Source: Zygnema cylindricum (taxonomy: Eukaryota > Streptophyta > Zygnematophyceae > Zygnematales > Zygnemataceae). Taken from it: 64,000 nucleotides of DNA. The stretch lies in NCBI GenBank assembly GCA_037447655.1, contig JBBHKE010002052.1, positions 1 to 64,000 on the forward strand. The letters run 5' to 3'. The notes beneath the pieces were generated by a model, which saw nothing but the letters and a program-made list of their open reading frames with translations, did not search any database and had not been told where the DNA came from. The position numbers were made by a program, and so were the translations under genes. Positions 11,752 through 24,304 of this stretch are shown one piece after another (position 1 is the first letter of the stretch; every line of letters starts with the position of its first letter).

Positions 11752-12297
11752 TAAGCCGTCAAAAAAAAACTTGCTGCTTCAACTCTTATATAAAGGTCGA
11801 ATTAGGGTTTCAGGAATCTAGATTGATAGCCTATTCCCACCGGAAAAAAATTCACTTCCGAAACAGACGGACGTTCGAATAATGTACAGTTTTTCAAGCA
11901 CCGACTTTGTAGATTTCGGAAGTTCTCGGAAAACCGTACAAACGAACTTCCTCAAAATATTGTCGAATATAGAAGTAGGGTAAAAGTTGCGTCTTTTTGT
12001 GAAACAGGCCAACGGTAACCCGAAAATCTGACTAAGCAAAAACAACATCCGAATGGCTATTTCGTTGTTCCCCCGCGAAAAAACAGTCTTACCTAAACCC
12101 TAAAATTTTGAAAATCTGCAGGTTTGTTTTCGCGCCTATGTTTTATGACGTCGAAGCATCTGACGTGTCACAAGACACCTTCAATCGGAGTTTCGTGCCA
12201 AAATATTGATGTGAACAAGACCCGTTTTCCGATGACTTTTCGAAAAATCATCGGAATGGGCAAAAAGTTACAAATGCTCCGGTGGGCATAGGCTATG
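11752..12297. other. No gene recognised
   Basis: Only short frames without recognisable content. CCCTAAA-like words occur near 11800 and 12098. Confidence 0.5.
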
Positions 12298-13030
12298 AGG
12301 GTGAACCTCCATCAGGCGAAAAGTGGTGTTATTTACTAGAAAAAGTGTATTTTTGTACAAATCCAGCTCATTTCTGTACAGGGCCGTACTGTTTTTTTTT
12401 TAACATGATTACTGTAGGCGCGTCAAGATTCTCCAAACTTTGGGCGACAACGTCGACCGTCCGATCACGTGTTTTCTAAGCAAGAGGTCACATCGTCCAG
12501 TGATTCATTACTCTCCTCACGGAGGAGAGTAGCCAATCACCGGACGTGTAAAACGTTTACGCATGGGAAGGTCACGTACGAGCCGCCCGCCATCGGACAT
12601 TTGCCACGCGCCTTCGGACAGGCAGGAATCACATCCGACGAAAACCACCACAAAAAGTTTGTTGAAGAGTGTGTCGTGACGCCTCCACCACCATCTAGTC
12701 AACCGGAATTTGTTGCGCCTGCTGTCTTCAAAGTTCCGATTTGGTTTTGAAATTTTGTCAATTCGTTTTACTTTGGTGTACGTCTATACATCCTTTTATT
12801 TTCGACAAGATATCTAAAACCGTTGAAACAACGACAACACAGGAATGTACAAAATTGAATACTCTCGTAATTTTATTTTGCGGCTGGTTGTAGGGATACG
12901 ACTAGATATTTCGCTTTAATCTTTGACGACGCTCACCGTCAGAATAGGAATCTACATGCATCCATCCGAAGGAAATCACGTCCACGATAGATTCCTTGAT
13001 GACACGACCTGATGGAGAAGTGAACAGAAT
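12298..13030. repeat. AGGGTGA-family inverted-repeat element (probable)
   Basis: It starts AGGGTGAACCTCCATCAGGC and continues GAAAAGTGG, as does 58263. CCTGATGGAGAAGTGAAC near 13008-13025 is a partial inverted counterpart. It contains a short hairpin at 12510-12530. Boundaries are uncertain. Confidence 0.45.
12510..12530. repeat. Hairpin ACTCTCCTC...GAGGAGAGT
   Basis: Two perfect 9-nt arms separated by ACG. The same arm sequence forms the centre of the 56-bp palindrome at 33686-33741. Confidence 0.75.
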
Positions 13031-13276
13031 TTTACTGCCAGTAAACGTATTTGTACAATTACTGTCGGCGCTTGATAGAGAAGCGGCCTCAACCGGAAAA
13101 ATCCCGTCTCAAAGATCTGACCGTTCGATAAGATCTAACGGCGATCTGAATTCGCTTGTTTAACAGAGATGTACCTTTTCTATACTGAGATGTCCAGTTC
13201 ATTCCGTACCGATGTATAACGGATTAACAGGAATTCAGATCCAGAAAGGTTACCTGAAAAATTTGTATGGAACTAA

Positions 13277-14062
13277 GGCTGCGGCCCCATGTAGTTGTAA
13301 CTTAGCGTACTTACTTTGTATTTTAGCGCGGATCCGGCGGACCCGGATTTCAAGTGTCTCTATGTGTTCATTCGAAATTGTTACTTAAGTTTGGGACAAT
13401 TGTATACGTCGACAGCGCCCGTGACGGCTGTCACCGTATACAATTTGTGATGACGCACCATATTTTTTTGTAACTTTTTGAAGTGTCGCCAGACACATCG
13501 TACTTTTTGAAACGATTTGCGGATTTGGTATGTCGCGTGTCTTTGCGTGACATCGTTGACGTAGAGCCTTGCACCCGTGGCTGTGCAAAATGCCTTTGCG
13601 TAAACCTCTCCCGTCCGGCCGCCATTACTTCGCAGATTTTTCACGTTCGCAGACTTTTCAACTTTGCGTGAAATGACACTGCAGCATTGAGACCCCTGAA
13701 AAAAAAGAACCGTACAACATGCAAGCCAACAAAAACAAACAAACCCTGTACTTTTTTTTGTCGTCAAAAACTTCTAAAATCTTTTCACACGTGGGAATAT
13801 ATTTTCAGATTGGTGTAAACGGATTTGCTTAGCTTAAAACACATTGCCGATGTGTTTTATGATAATTTTGAAAATGACGTGACAGTGGGTCCAAAAAACG
13901 CAACACGACAAATTTTCGTACATCCTAAGTTCAAGAATGACGCAAATTGTACTCTACAAATTTGCAATTTCTTCGTACGGTCGCAACTTAGGCAGTACGG
14001 CGCTAAGTTATATAGGAAAACGACAGAAAAAAACCCGAACTTAGCCACATGGGGCCGCAGCC
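13277..14062. mobile_element. 786-bp inverted-repeat element with TAA flanks
   Basis: Both termini are GGCTGCGGCCCCATGT in inverted orientation, flanked by TAA on each side (13274-13276 and 14063-14065). TIRs starting GG with TAA/TTA duplications are typical of PIF/Harbinger and Tourist MITEs. No transposase is encoded. The interior (13310-13560) recurs in reverse at about 4130-4345. Confidence 0.75.
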
Positions 14063-14538
14063 TAAGTCTCAAAACAAGTGAAATGGTTCGTGACAGTTCA
14101 GTTCTTAACTTATTTGTAACCCTAAAAAAATCTAAAAAACCCTAAAAATATGTACTGTAGACTCGTGGAACTGACCGACAAATTCCGGTTTCCAAGTTAC
14201 AAAACCCTAAAAAGCCCGGGCAGCCTATGAAACCTTTTCTCCGACAATTTTTGACCGTTTTTTTATTAGTTGAAATCGTAGAAAAACACAATAAATATTC
14301 CAGAGGAGAATTTCACGAATACATTTTCAGCGAGTCACTTTTGAGTAAACGTCAAAACTTTTCTATTCGTACCGGCATATTTTTTAGGTTTATTGCGCTC
14401 CTGGAAATTTCATGTTTTTTTTGTGGATTTGTGTACTAGCCCAAGATTCGGTGCGATTTCTTGGGAATCTAAAATAAAATTTTGGATAGATAATCTGGGG
14501 GTTCCATCAGGAGGCTTATGAAAGTGTACGGACTTCAC

Positions 14539-14749
14539 TACACCGCCAATCGCTATTAGCGTAGAAGCGTATACGAATAATTAGTGTGGTTTACGCTGAT
14601 TGGGAATTTGGAAATTTTCGAAGAAATCGATTACTCTAATTAGGAATTAGGTTTTTTTTTAAATAGTGTGGATAATTCTATTTGAGAATAAAAAGAAAAA
14701 AAGCGGGACGGGATTAGCGTACACAACGCTAATAGCGATTGGCAGTGTA
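14539..14749. mobile_element. TACACCG-family MITE, 211 bp
   Basis: Termini TACACCGCCAATCGCTATTA and the inverted CTAATAGCGATTGGC-AGTGTA, bounded by TA on both sides. The interior contains GTGGTTTACGCT and GGGACGG blocks shared with 14795-15358 and 56124-56344. TA duplications suggest Tc1/mariner-like mobilisation. Confidence 0.85.
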
Positions 14750-14794
14750 CTGTACTTTCTGTAATATTTTGGACTTAAGTGCCATCGGGTACAG

Positions 14795-15358
14795 TACACC
14801 GCCAATCGCTATTAGCGTAGAAGTTTCTTTAGCGTATATGAATAATTACCGTGGTTTACGCTAATTAAGAATTTGAAAATTTTGAAAAAAAAACATACAT
14901 TCTAATTGTTTAATTATTCTAATTTGAGTCTTTGAAAAATGTAATTGTCGGTTGCAAACATGCTTACACTAATATAGGTATTTGTACAAAATCTGACAAA
15001 TCGTACACAAATCGTACGTTCACGCGGTCGAAGCGTGGTTGTTGGACGAATATATGCGAATGTGATATTTGACAACACGATTTGATCCCCTTTTTAGACC
15101 GCACATTCTCATGCGTCCGCGGCTACTAAACAAAATGAATTGTACTTTTTCACTTAAAAAGGTACGTTTTTGTACGGTTCGACTATGACCGTACACCACA
15201 CTATTTAAAAGATGATGTACTTCCGTTTTGTACGGTACTAAAAATTTAACCCTCAATAAAGTAAAGGAAAAAATAGAATGAACTATGCTAATGGAGAATA
15301 AATATAAAAAGGCGGGACGGAATCAGCATACACTACGCTAATAGCGATTGGCGGTGTA
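14795..15358. mobile_element. TACACCG-family MITE interrupted by ~350 bp
   Basis: Same termini and outer interior as the neighbour at 14539. Unrelated sequence at about 14940-15280 splits it, probably a secondary insertion. Confidence 0.8.
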
Positions 15359-16308
15359 GCATTTGTAAACAAGCTTTTGAATACGTGTTAAAATTTGAGT
15401 GGTGCAACGTAAGTCAGATATTATATGTTGAGAATCGTCAAAGATATTACAAACCGACAAATTTGAACGTTAAAAATGTACTTCCGTACTATATCACTTG
15501 CTTTTTTAAAGTTTAAACCTTTGTTTTTTCCAAACAAAACTCGATGCGCGGAAAACTGCGAAGTTTGAAGGCAAATTAAGTGTGACGTGACATATTACAG
15601 CAAATATTTTATGCTAGATTTTGTTGGATTCGCGTCCACAACTGCACATGGCCTTTAACGCGTAAATATTTCGGTGGTAGTCCATCGTGAAACTAATCTA
15701 TGTATCTTCTGAGAGTATTGGACATTTTTTTATGGATTTACTTTTCGTGTTATGTTGTTTTGTTTGTATGAAGTTTTAGCTTTATATTTTTAGACTTAGC
15801 TTACAATCTTGTGATTCTTCGAGTCCATTATTGTTTTTTTCAATTTTACCCATTTTGTACACAATGTCGTTGTATTCATTTTACACGCTTTGTTTATGAA
15901 TACCCTCCACCCCAAAGTAGGTAGCTATTTAAAGAGCCGGATGGAGCGATTGTTTCAAGAGTTAGAGTAACCCTCTCCTTAAAGTTCCCAAATTTGGACG
16001 TCCGAGTCATCAAAATCAATCCTGCCCCTAGTTTCACCCCGAGAGAAAGATGAGAATGCGAACGTGAAGGGCTTATAAGATTTGACAAAACCAACCATAG
16101 AGGTTTCGTTCCCTTTATGCGCACACGTGAAACGCTCCAGAAATAATGAATATGTGCATGGAACAAAATTCAAAAGTTTATAAAATGCGTTGATCTACTT
16201 TGACTTCATAATAAAATAATTAATTAAAAACATTTAATCAAAAATACTACAACTTGATGAAAACTAAACAAAACACACTTCGATGTCACTTCAAATATCT
16301 CTCTAACT
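15359..16308. other. No gene recognised
   Basis: The minus frame at 15894-16166 and other short frames show no recognisable domains. AT-rich sequence with no clear repeat. Confidence 0.5.
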
Positions 16309-16853
16309 CGCTACACTGAGAATCGCTATTAGCGTTAATAAAGATAATTCGGCGCCCCCAAATTTTGAACGTCGAACCAAAAATAGAATTAATAACTCAG
16401 TTTTTTTTTTACGCTAATATGAGTAGTGTTTAACCAACGTTCATGACTCTAATTTCAACTGTTTTTAAATACTAAAATGTAAGAGATGTGTTGTACTAAA
16501 ACTGCTCATTATTTCGTACAAAAGTACGGAATAAGTATCAAATAAAGGCATCCACAAAGGGAAATGAGTGCGTCACCACAAAAAAACGTATTCATATTTG
16601 ATTTCATGTTATAATGATGAGGGAAAATCGTGAGCACCTGTTATCAAAATTAAACATCATATTTGTGAACACATACTATTGCGTACTATGGAATGTGTAT
16701 CCAAATTAGTGTTAGGTGTATATACTACAATAATATTTGTTAGTGTTTGGTCCATAAACCCAAAATAGAGTTAATAACACTAAATTGTTTTACACTAATT
16801 ATTTCTTTACACTAATTGTTTCTTAACTCTAATAGCGATTCCCGGTGTACTTT
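16309..16853. mobile_element. TACACCG-family related element, ~545 bp
   Basis: Left arm CTACACTGAGAATCGCTATT and right arm CTAATAGCGATTCCCGGTGTA are imperfect inverted repeats of the family. The interior carries two related blocks (CCAAAAATAGAATTAATAAC near 16378 and CCAAAATAGAGTTAATAACA near 16760). Confidence 0.6.
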
Positions 16854-18592
16854 CAAAACTTTCTCTATAATCATCCTACATTCTATCCGTATACGAAAAA
16901 TATACGAATTTTAAGAAAAGTTCAAAAATTATGAAAAATGATGAATTTTCGTAAGAAAGTCAAAATCCACATGAATAAAACCTTTATGATACTAAGCTTT
17001 TGGAGACTCTCAAATAAAAAAACTTAAATTAACTGGCAATGAGAAACCATGCTGGCGTCATAGTAGGATTAATGAAGGTGTGAAATGTTGCTCGATATGG
17101 ACAAAGGCCAAATGTGGCCGGAATTGAGGGAAAAATGTCATTAATTCTTATGCCCTATCCTTGTTGTAGATTCCCTCTTTTACTCAGCGTCTAACTCCCA
17201 ACTTCAAGCAACCAATGCAAAAGAACGCCAACCAGATGCACAAATGATATGAAAAATCCAAAAGACAAGGAAAAGCGCAGCAATGCATGTCAAATTATCC
17301 ATAGTAAAGAGCTCAACGTTACAAGGTAGACAAAACTCATAATCAACATGGGACTAAGATCTCCTACGTTATAATTCAAATTTCTTAAAACTATAATGTA
17401 GGATGCATAACCCAATCACGCCATAGCAATACTCTACACCAATGAGTGGGAGGTTTGGTCAAAGTCCTTCATCTAACGCTCTCCCTAACGACAAGTCATG
17501 GGTGTCACATCTACCACCAAAGCCTTGCAATAACCATCCAATGTCTAGCAGCTTACGGTTTGCGTAACTTACATCCAAGCATTCAAAATGCGTGAGTTTA
17601 TGGTCTAACCTTTTACGACGTGGGGAAGCGATACCTTCTTCAGCGGACCATCTTTTTAACATCTAGCTATTTAGTTTGTCTGAACTTGAACAGCGACAAG
17701 CCAACCCGACCAACCTATCTCACGGTAAGAGGGTTTTCCTTGACGGACCTGTTAGGCCCCTCGAACAGAATAGATCCTAACATTCAATCTTGCCTACACT
17801 CAAATTTGTACGGGCGTGCATGGCCTATTCTAATGGTATGGATGTCCTCACAATGCAGAAAGGCCCACTCCAGGTTTATTTAGGTCTGAGCGTTGGAGAT
17901 TCCGCCGTGTTGTGAAGAACGATATGCCTCCGAGGCCTTGGTGAGTAATCCTTTAGAAATAGTTGTCATCTATAGGGGAGAATTTCATTGGACTTCGCCA
18001 TTTATATAGCCCCCTAAGCTTTCCACCAAATGGTATGCGTTGTTTGCCAAGGTTTAGTGACATGCGCAGCCCCACATCCTGGAAAAAAAAAAGATGTCCT
18101 TCGATACTGATCTTTGTGGCCCCTCGAGACCCGTTGGACATGACATTATTGCTTACGACCTCATCATGTTGTAAGGCGTTTCTATAGATTTTTACTTTTT
18201 TGATTGAGTAACTTTTTCTCCTTTCCTTTGATAGTAGTATTGTTATCGATGTGTTGCTTTTCGCCACTATTATTGTTACACCTTATTAGAACGTCAATTA
18301 GTTGTTTACTCTGTAGTCGTGATGCTTTTATTACTTTAGATTTTCTTGTTATGGTGTCTTCAAGGTTGTCTTTTGAAAGAAGCGACATTAACAAGATTAT
18401 AACTTTATGGGTTAAGAAAATCAAATCCTTCAATTTAGTATGGAATAGGTGATGTTAACAAGAGGAAACTTTTGTGGATTCAAGCGCTTGAGTATACAAT
18501 AGATAAAAGCAAATAAATAAATTGGATACTTCATGTCCCACGTACATTTCCAATAACTTTAGAAATCCTTCTGAGAAGTGAATTACTAAGTC
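16854..18592. other. No gene recognised; low-similarity frames only
   Basis: Frames at 17459-17662 (minus), 17620-17883 (plus) and 18182-18452 show no domain I recognise. A decayed retroelement could underlie 17440-18190, but no catalytic motif is visible. Confidence 0.4.
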
Positions 18593-18890
18593 CTAAATAC
18601 CCTCATATGAAGCAAGCAAGTACTGAGAGGTACAAATGAATCGCGCGACGTACAAAAGTACGCGCGCGAACCAATCACAACAAAGTACTGCCTAAATAAT
18701 ATAAAGTACGCGGTACTGTACGAAACAACATATACTGCCGTACAACTAAAGTATTACGCACGCGAAACCACATCAAACTATATTTAAATAAACCAATCAC
18801 ACAATGCCACACAGATCACATGCTAACTAAATAAAATATATATTACGACCCTCAACAAAACTGAGACGCTATTTCTCAAATAACTTAACA
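18593..18890 (-). repeat. Partial 3' LTR of the minus-strand copia element
   Basis: About 80 bp starting TCCTAAATACCCTCATAT at 18593 match 23972-24055 closely (shared AAGCAAGCAAGTACTGAGAG). On the minus strand the LTR would start TGTTAAGTTA at 18890, just after a purine run AAGAAGGGGGA. The terminal ~150 bp present at 23824-23971 is missing here, so this LTR copy is truncated. Confidence 0.65.
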
Positions 18891-18919
18891 ATTCTCCTAT
18901 CTTTATGAAATCCCCCTTC

Positions 18920-20423
18920 TTAGATTGAAAATAATCCTAATTTAGGTCGTCCGCGTAAAAGTACATCATAAACTGCCACCTTAGTGAACATATTTGCGGC
19001 CTCCTCCAAAGTCGACACGTATGTAAACTCAATCTTCTTTGCTGCAACCACATCTCGTACGAAGTGCCACTGGATAAGAATATGTTTTGTTCGCTTGTGA
19101 AAGACTGGATTTTTCACAAGCGCCATCAAACTCATGCTGTTAGTAAGAATATGCAAGCAACCAATTATAATGCCCAACTCTCTAAACATCTCCTTGATCA
19201 ACATAGACGCGTTCGCAATATAACACGAAGATATGTACTCTGACTCCGTGGAGCTTAGCGCAACTATAGGTTAAAGCCGCGAACTCCAAGATACTGCCGC
19301 ACCGCTCAAAATGAATGCGTACCCTGATGTGGATTTTCCACTGTCGAAATCTCCACTCCAATCTGCGTCGCAATAACTGATACAGTGCAAAGAGTCTATT
19401 TTGGACGCAGACACCAAGCCAAAGTTCGATCGTACCAACCAAATAGCGCAGTATTCGTTTCACTGCCTCCCAATGATTATTTTTTGGAGCGTTACAACAA
19501 CGACTAACAAGTGATACCGCCACCGCAATATCCGGACACGTGCCTACACTTAAGTACATCAAACCACCAACCACTTCACGGTATGGTACTGAAACATTCT
19601 CTTCCTCTTCGTACTTTGTGTACTGTACTTTTGGATCTAATGGCTTTGAAACAGATTTCGCGCCAATAATACCAAATCTAGTCAAGACCTCTCTACAGTA
19701 CTGAGCTTGACTTAATTTAATTACATTCTCGCTAGACCTTATGACTTCTATCGCCAAAATGTACCTTACTTCTCCAAGATCTGTCACTTTAAAATGAATA
19801 CTAAGGTACTCTATTAACTTATTAATAACAGACAACGTGCCACTAATTATTAGAAAGTCATCGACATACACAGAAAAAATAATTTGGTCCTTTCCCTCTC
19901 CTTTTACGTAAACTCCGGAATCCGAAACTGTACGAACAAAACCATAATTAGTAAGTACCTTATGAAGACGAAGGTACCATGTCCTTGGCGCTTGTTTTAA
20001 TCCGTACAAGGATTTTCACAGCCGCCATATTTTTCCTCATTTCGAAAGCACACCCTTGGGTACCTTCATATACACCTCCTCTTCTAACTCTTCGTTTAAA
20101 AAGGCCGTTTCTGCATCCATTTGATGTATATGCCTATTCCCCGCGGCCGCAATAGAAATCATCATTCTCAACGAATCAAACTTAACAACCGATGCATAAG
20201 TTTAAGAATAATCAATCCCCTCTACTTGTTGAAAGCCTTTACACACCAATCTAGCCTTATATTTTATTATCTCCCCTGTAGCACCAGTTTTTGTTTTAAA
20301 TATCCATTTGGCATCAATCACCTTCTTACCCTCCGGTAGACCCACCTTCTCAAAAGTTTTGTTATCGATAATTGATTTTAATTCTCTCTCCCACGCTGGT
20401 TTCCACTTATCCTCCCAATCCAT
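18920..20423 (-). pseudogene. copia reverse transcriptase-RNase H, decayed
   Basis: 20423 down to 20202 encodes the RT entry (KARLVCKGFQQVEGIDYS). A short broken stretch at 20040-20140 encodes QMDAETAFLNEELEEEVY. 20009 down to 19182 encodes YGLKQAPRTW, the catalytic YVDD box and the spacer to RNase H. 19204 down to 18920 holds the C-terminal RNase H segment (RTKHILIQWHFVRD). At least four frame breaks are visible, including a stop after the AFLN box. Confidence 0.88.
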
Positions 20424-20899
20424 AGAACTTTGTGCCTTGGCGTAAGATTAGGGATCGCCGGGCATATTCTCGGTCAATGATTATACAAAATAAATGCCTC
20501 CTCCAAGGCGGCCGAAATAAAATGATTGTAATTTTCAACATTTCCACCTTTGCGATCAAATGATAACCGATCATGCTTCTTCCCCCTCGTCTCACATTGA
20601 CTCTTTCTTAAAGGAACCTCATTTATTTTTTTCGTTTGCGGATTTTTCAATTTAGGTTTTTTCCTCGTGGAAAGAAGCACTCGGATATTTAGATCTTTTA
20701 GATCAGTGAGTGTCCGAAGACATTTGGGATTTTTCACTTCATATCTCGTCAAAATTAATTGATTCCGGATAAGTTTCGGAATTAGCTTTCCCCCTCTTAA
20801 TGTTGACGACCGGATCCGCCTCATTTTCGGAATCCGAATCATCGAGATGAGGAAAAGAGAGAGATTCATTCACTTCAAGAAAATCATGATTAGTAGATA

Positions 20900-21990
20900 A
20901 TTTTTTGGAAGGAGAAATAACAACTTTGAGATCCTCATGGAAATTCACATTACGACTCTCTTCAATTACATGACGAATCGGATCATAAACCTAGTATAAA
21001 CTCCCTTTGGAGCTATACCCCACAAAAATTCTCGACCAACTACGAGAAGAAAATTTACCTCGTCGTTTTACCGATTCGATGTACACCGTCGCATTGCACC
21101 TCCAAATTTGCAAATGATGTAGTGCTGGAGTTCTACCATACCAAAGTTCATGAGGAGTTTTATTGCCCGAAATAGAGGTAAATCGACGATTGCAAATATA
21201 ATTGGCCGTTAGGATTGCATCTCCCCATAAATACTCTTTTCTTCTCGATCCGTGAATCATCGAGCACACCATTTCTTGAAGTGTTCGATTTTTCCGCTCG
21301 ACAATTCCAATCGACTTCCATGAGTATGATGCCGTGAATTCTTGTCAAATCCCCCATTTCTTACGATAAGGATCAAACCCTTTAAATTCCCCGTCGTTAT
21401 CAGATCGTACCGCCTTTAATTTCTGTTCACATTGCCGTTCGGCCATAACATGCCACTCTTCAAATTTTGAGGATGCGGATATATTTTTAAGAAGATTTAC
21501 CTATGTGAACCTTGAGTAATCGTTCACAATCACCATTATATATTTGTTTCCTCTTAAACTCTCAGGTTTAACATTGCCACATAAATCCACGTGTACCTTT
21601 TCAAGGGGGTGAGTTGACCGAAAGTCAGAGTCATTGGTAGGATGCGATTTTCGGATATGACGACCTTGACTGCAGTCGGTACAACCGTTGACTTTTTCAC
21701 TTGAAGTTAGATCTAAGCCGCGCGTGCAACCGGCCTTGATCATACGCTTTAGATTTTGCTATGACGTATGGCACATGCGGTGATGCCATAGCGTCGGATC
21801 TCCCTTGATTTCTGCGATCTGACCAATGATGCCGTAATCATGATCTTTTGACTTTGGACGCCTCCATAAAAGACGACTTTTGAATGCGTCAGATACTTTG
21901 CCCTCACCGATTGTAATTCAATCAGATCGTACAATTTTGATCGTGGAATCTCCCAATGCGTACAAGCTTGTGCCAACTCGTTGGATTTGC
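20900..21990 (-). pseudogene. copia integrase region, decayed
   Basis: Minus-strand pieces include CTDCSQGRHIRKSHP (GAG-pre-integrase), HVDLCGNVKPESLRGNKYIM with the first core Asp, and ANYICNRRFT/TPHELWYGRTPALHHL of the integrase C-terminal part. They lie in different frames, with stops between them. Confidence 0.82.
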
Positions 21991-22700
21991 CGCACGCTCA
22001 GAAGATTTGCGGAGCCGCCTGGAATATAAAGTACGTTCAACAACTGGATTTTGGAGATTCGTTCATATCTATTTGGATCTAGCAAAATTAAATCGAGGCG
22101 TACGGTACCAATTGTACTGACAGAAATAGTTTGACAACTAGCAACTGTGATTCTTTTTTGTACGGTCAAGGAGCGCATATCGTCAAAAAGTGTGCCGTCC
22201 GTACAAACGTGATGCGAGGCTCCGGAATCGATAATCCACTCTTTGTCGTTTTGCGCTTCAAAGTTTGGAGGTTAGTTGTTGGCACTTAACGTGGAAAACG
22301 TAATTGGTCCTTCCTCTTTCTCATCATTTTCCCCAACGAAGTGTCCATGGCCGCCGAATCGGCCGCCACGTCCACTGCGCCCCCCTCTATCAAATCGCTC
22401 ACCGCCTCGCCCTCCAAATTTGCCAATACCGCTACAGCGGCCGCCGGTGCCGTCGGCTTTCGCGTAGCATTGGGGACTAATGTGTCCCCATTTCTCGCAA
22501 TAATGGCATTGCTTTTCTTTGTCTGGGCAAAAAGAGGATTTGTGGCCAACTTTATTACACCGAAAACAAGTGACAATAGATTGATCTTGGAAAGGAGGTT
22601 GACCGGGAAAGTTTCCCCTTCTTTCGGTGCTCCTTCCCCTTCCCCTAGATCGGCCTCCTCTTCCCCCTCTTCCTCCACGGAGATAATTTAGTTTCGCCCG
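21990..22700 (-). pseudogene. copia nucleocapsid and protease, decayed
   Basis: One minus frame reads two CCHC knuckles (CFRCNKVGHKSSFC and CHYCEKWGHISPQC, 22480-22575). An RGG-rich linker (GERFDRGGRSGRGGRFGG) follows. After a frame break come the protease motif WIIDSGASHHVCTDG near 22200-22250 and the downstream protease residues (LLNVLYIPGGSANLLSV) down to 21990. The arginine-glycine-rich spacer is unusually long for copia gag. Confidence 0.82.
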
Positions 22701-22819
22701 TTTTGGGAAGTGGCGTTCAAAGATCCACTGGAGGCTGAAGCTTTAGGAGGACCTCCACGATTTCTCTCGGTTGTCTTGAGATAGCTAACAAGGAACTCAT
22801 AACTTGGATTTGTTTGTGC

Positions 22820-23782
22820 CTAAAGAATCTCCTTGAGACAAGTGAGGTTGTCGGGTAAAGCATTGATGAGACCGATCACTTTATCTTCCTCGATAATAGT
22901 CCGGCCGTTATTCGAGAGTTGCTCCACAATAATATTGTACCGCTTAATCGCATCATCGATCGATTCTTTTGACTTTATCTTAAATTGGATAAGGTTCGTG
23001 TAGGCATATTGTCCCTTGTTTTGGAGTCCCTTCTCAAATTGGCCTTTGAGCACCTTCCAACACTCATGCGCCGTATATCGGGTAAGAAAATGATCATGCT
23101 CCGATGAGGTACAAGATTGCATGAGACCGGTGATTGCGGAAAAAAAAATCTTCTTCTAAAGGCGGCGAGCCTTCGGATCGTTGATCAGCATTTTCTCCTC
23201 TCCGTTCACGATCCTCCAAAGGTGACGAAGAATAAGTTGAGCCTTAATATATTTCTTCCATATTTGATAGTTAGATCTGTTTAAAAGGACGATCTTCCCC
23301 GGCATGGAAGTGATCGGTAACTCGTCATCGGATTCATATTCAAGATCCGAGTCGTTCTCGATCACAAACTTTCCCTTTCGGAGAGCCTCTCTCAATATGT
23401 CATCATTCTCAACCCCTCCATCCGAAGCCACCTCAAAAGCATTCAAGATCGGATCCTCCTCCTCCACTTTAAACTTCCTTTTTGGATTGGCATCCGTGAT
23501 CCGTTGATCAACTAGAGTGAGAAAGCCGTCAAACAACTCATTGAGATAATCTTCGATCAACACCACCCCTACTTGTTTCTCTTCCTCTCCTTATAGAAGT
23601 GGGTTGGAGGGAGAGCCCTTTTCAAAAGTCTCTCCTCCGAAGCCGAAATGTTTCACACTCTGATCTAGAGATGAATAGGCCAGATCCGGTAGCTCCGGTA
23701 GATCCTGATTAGGAGCCGCAATAGGAGACAGTGTGGATGAGGACTTCTTCTTCTTTCCCCCCATGACGGCAAGACTTGCCAC
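22820..23782 (-). pseudogene. copia gag, decayed
   Basis: Three consecutive minus-strand pieces: 23782-23591 (start of gag, basic KKKK stretch), 23566-23156 (acidic region then NRSNYQIWKKYIKAQL, the typical gag entry) and 23122-22820 (CWKVLKGQFEKG...INALPDNL). These are hallmarks of the UBN2/gag polyprotein family. Frameshifts separate the pieces. Confidence 0.82.
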
Positions 23783-23809
23783 CTTGAGAACACTTAATGG
23801 AGCAAACTA

Positions 23810-23823
23810 GCTCTGATGCCACA
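23810..23823 (-). promoter_or_regulatory. Primer-binding site, initiator tRNA-Met type
   Basis: On the minus strand TGTGGCATCAGAGC directly follows the LTR end CTTTACA. It is a one-base variant of the plant TGGTATCAGAGC site. Confidence 0.78.
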
Positions 23824-24055
23824 TGTAAAGGATCGATACACACAATGAGAGAAGAAAGACAAAAAAATGTGAAAGCAAGCGACAACAAGAAAAAGACACT
23901 CCAGCAAAAGACAAATATTTTTCACCGGAAGTTTTCTCCTTACAAAAGATAATTTTCCCTCCAACGACCACATCCTAAATACCCTCATATAAAGCAAGCA
24001 AGTACTGAGAGGTACAAATGAATCGCGCGACAAACAAAAGTACGTGCGCGAACAA
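23824..24055 (-). repeat. Partial 5' LTR of the minus-strand copia element
   Basis: The LTR edge is TGTAAAGG (plus strand) next to the primer site. Homology to the 3' copy covers 23972-24055. At about 24055 the LTR is cut by the start of another copia-like gag remnant, so its outer part is absent. Confidence 0.65.
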
Positions 24056-24117
24056 ATTGTTGTTCTACAACCACTGGTGCAGGTGGAGTAGCAGCAGTAG
24101 TAGTGGAAGTAGACATG
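24055..24117 (-). pseudogene. N-terminal gag remnant of a second copia element
   Basis: The minus strand from ATG at 24117 reads MSTSTTTAATPPAPVVVEQQ, which looks like the start of a copia gag. It is cut after 20 codons at the junction with the LTR at 24055. Confidence 0.5.
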
Positions 24118-24304
24118 ATACACTCTCAAAAGCTATCAAGAATCCTACCAAACAACTGTTTACAAGTGCTCACCAAATCTTATACAAGCATCCAAACTTC
24201 ACAAAGCTCTATTAGAATATAGAGCAGCATAAACACTAACAACTCCCAAAGTGTTAAAGTTTCAGTACAATTGACGCGACAACACTCAAGATATAATACT
24301 CACA

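Larger units (their letters stand above)
18900..23823 (-). mobile_element. Degenerate Ty1/copia retrotransposon, internal region
   Basis: Read on the minus strand from 23823: primer site, gag, two zinc knuckles, aspartic protease, integrase, reverse transcriptase and RNase H, in copia order. Stops and frameshifts break every domain, so it is not autonomous. A minus-strand RT block contains YGLKQAPRTW and SVYVDDFLI. The RNase H part ends near 18920. The two LTR remnants lack each other's outer parts, showing that both ends are damaged. Confidence 0.92.

Noticed and set aside
17459-18452. Possible retroelement or host gene
   Set aside because: No catalytic or zinc-finger motif seen in any frame.
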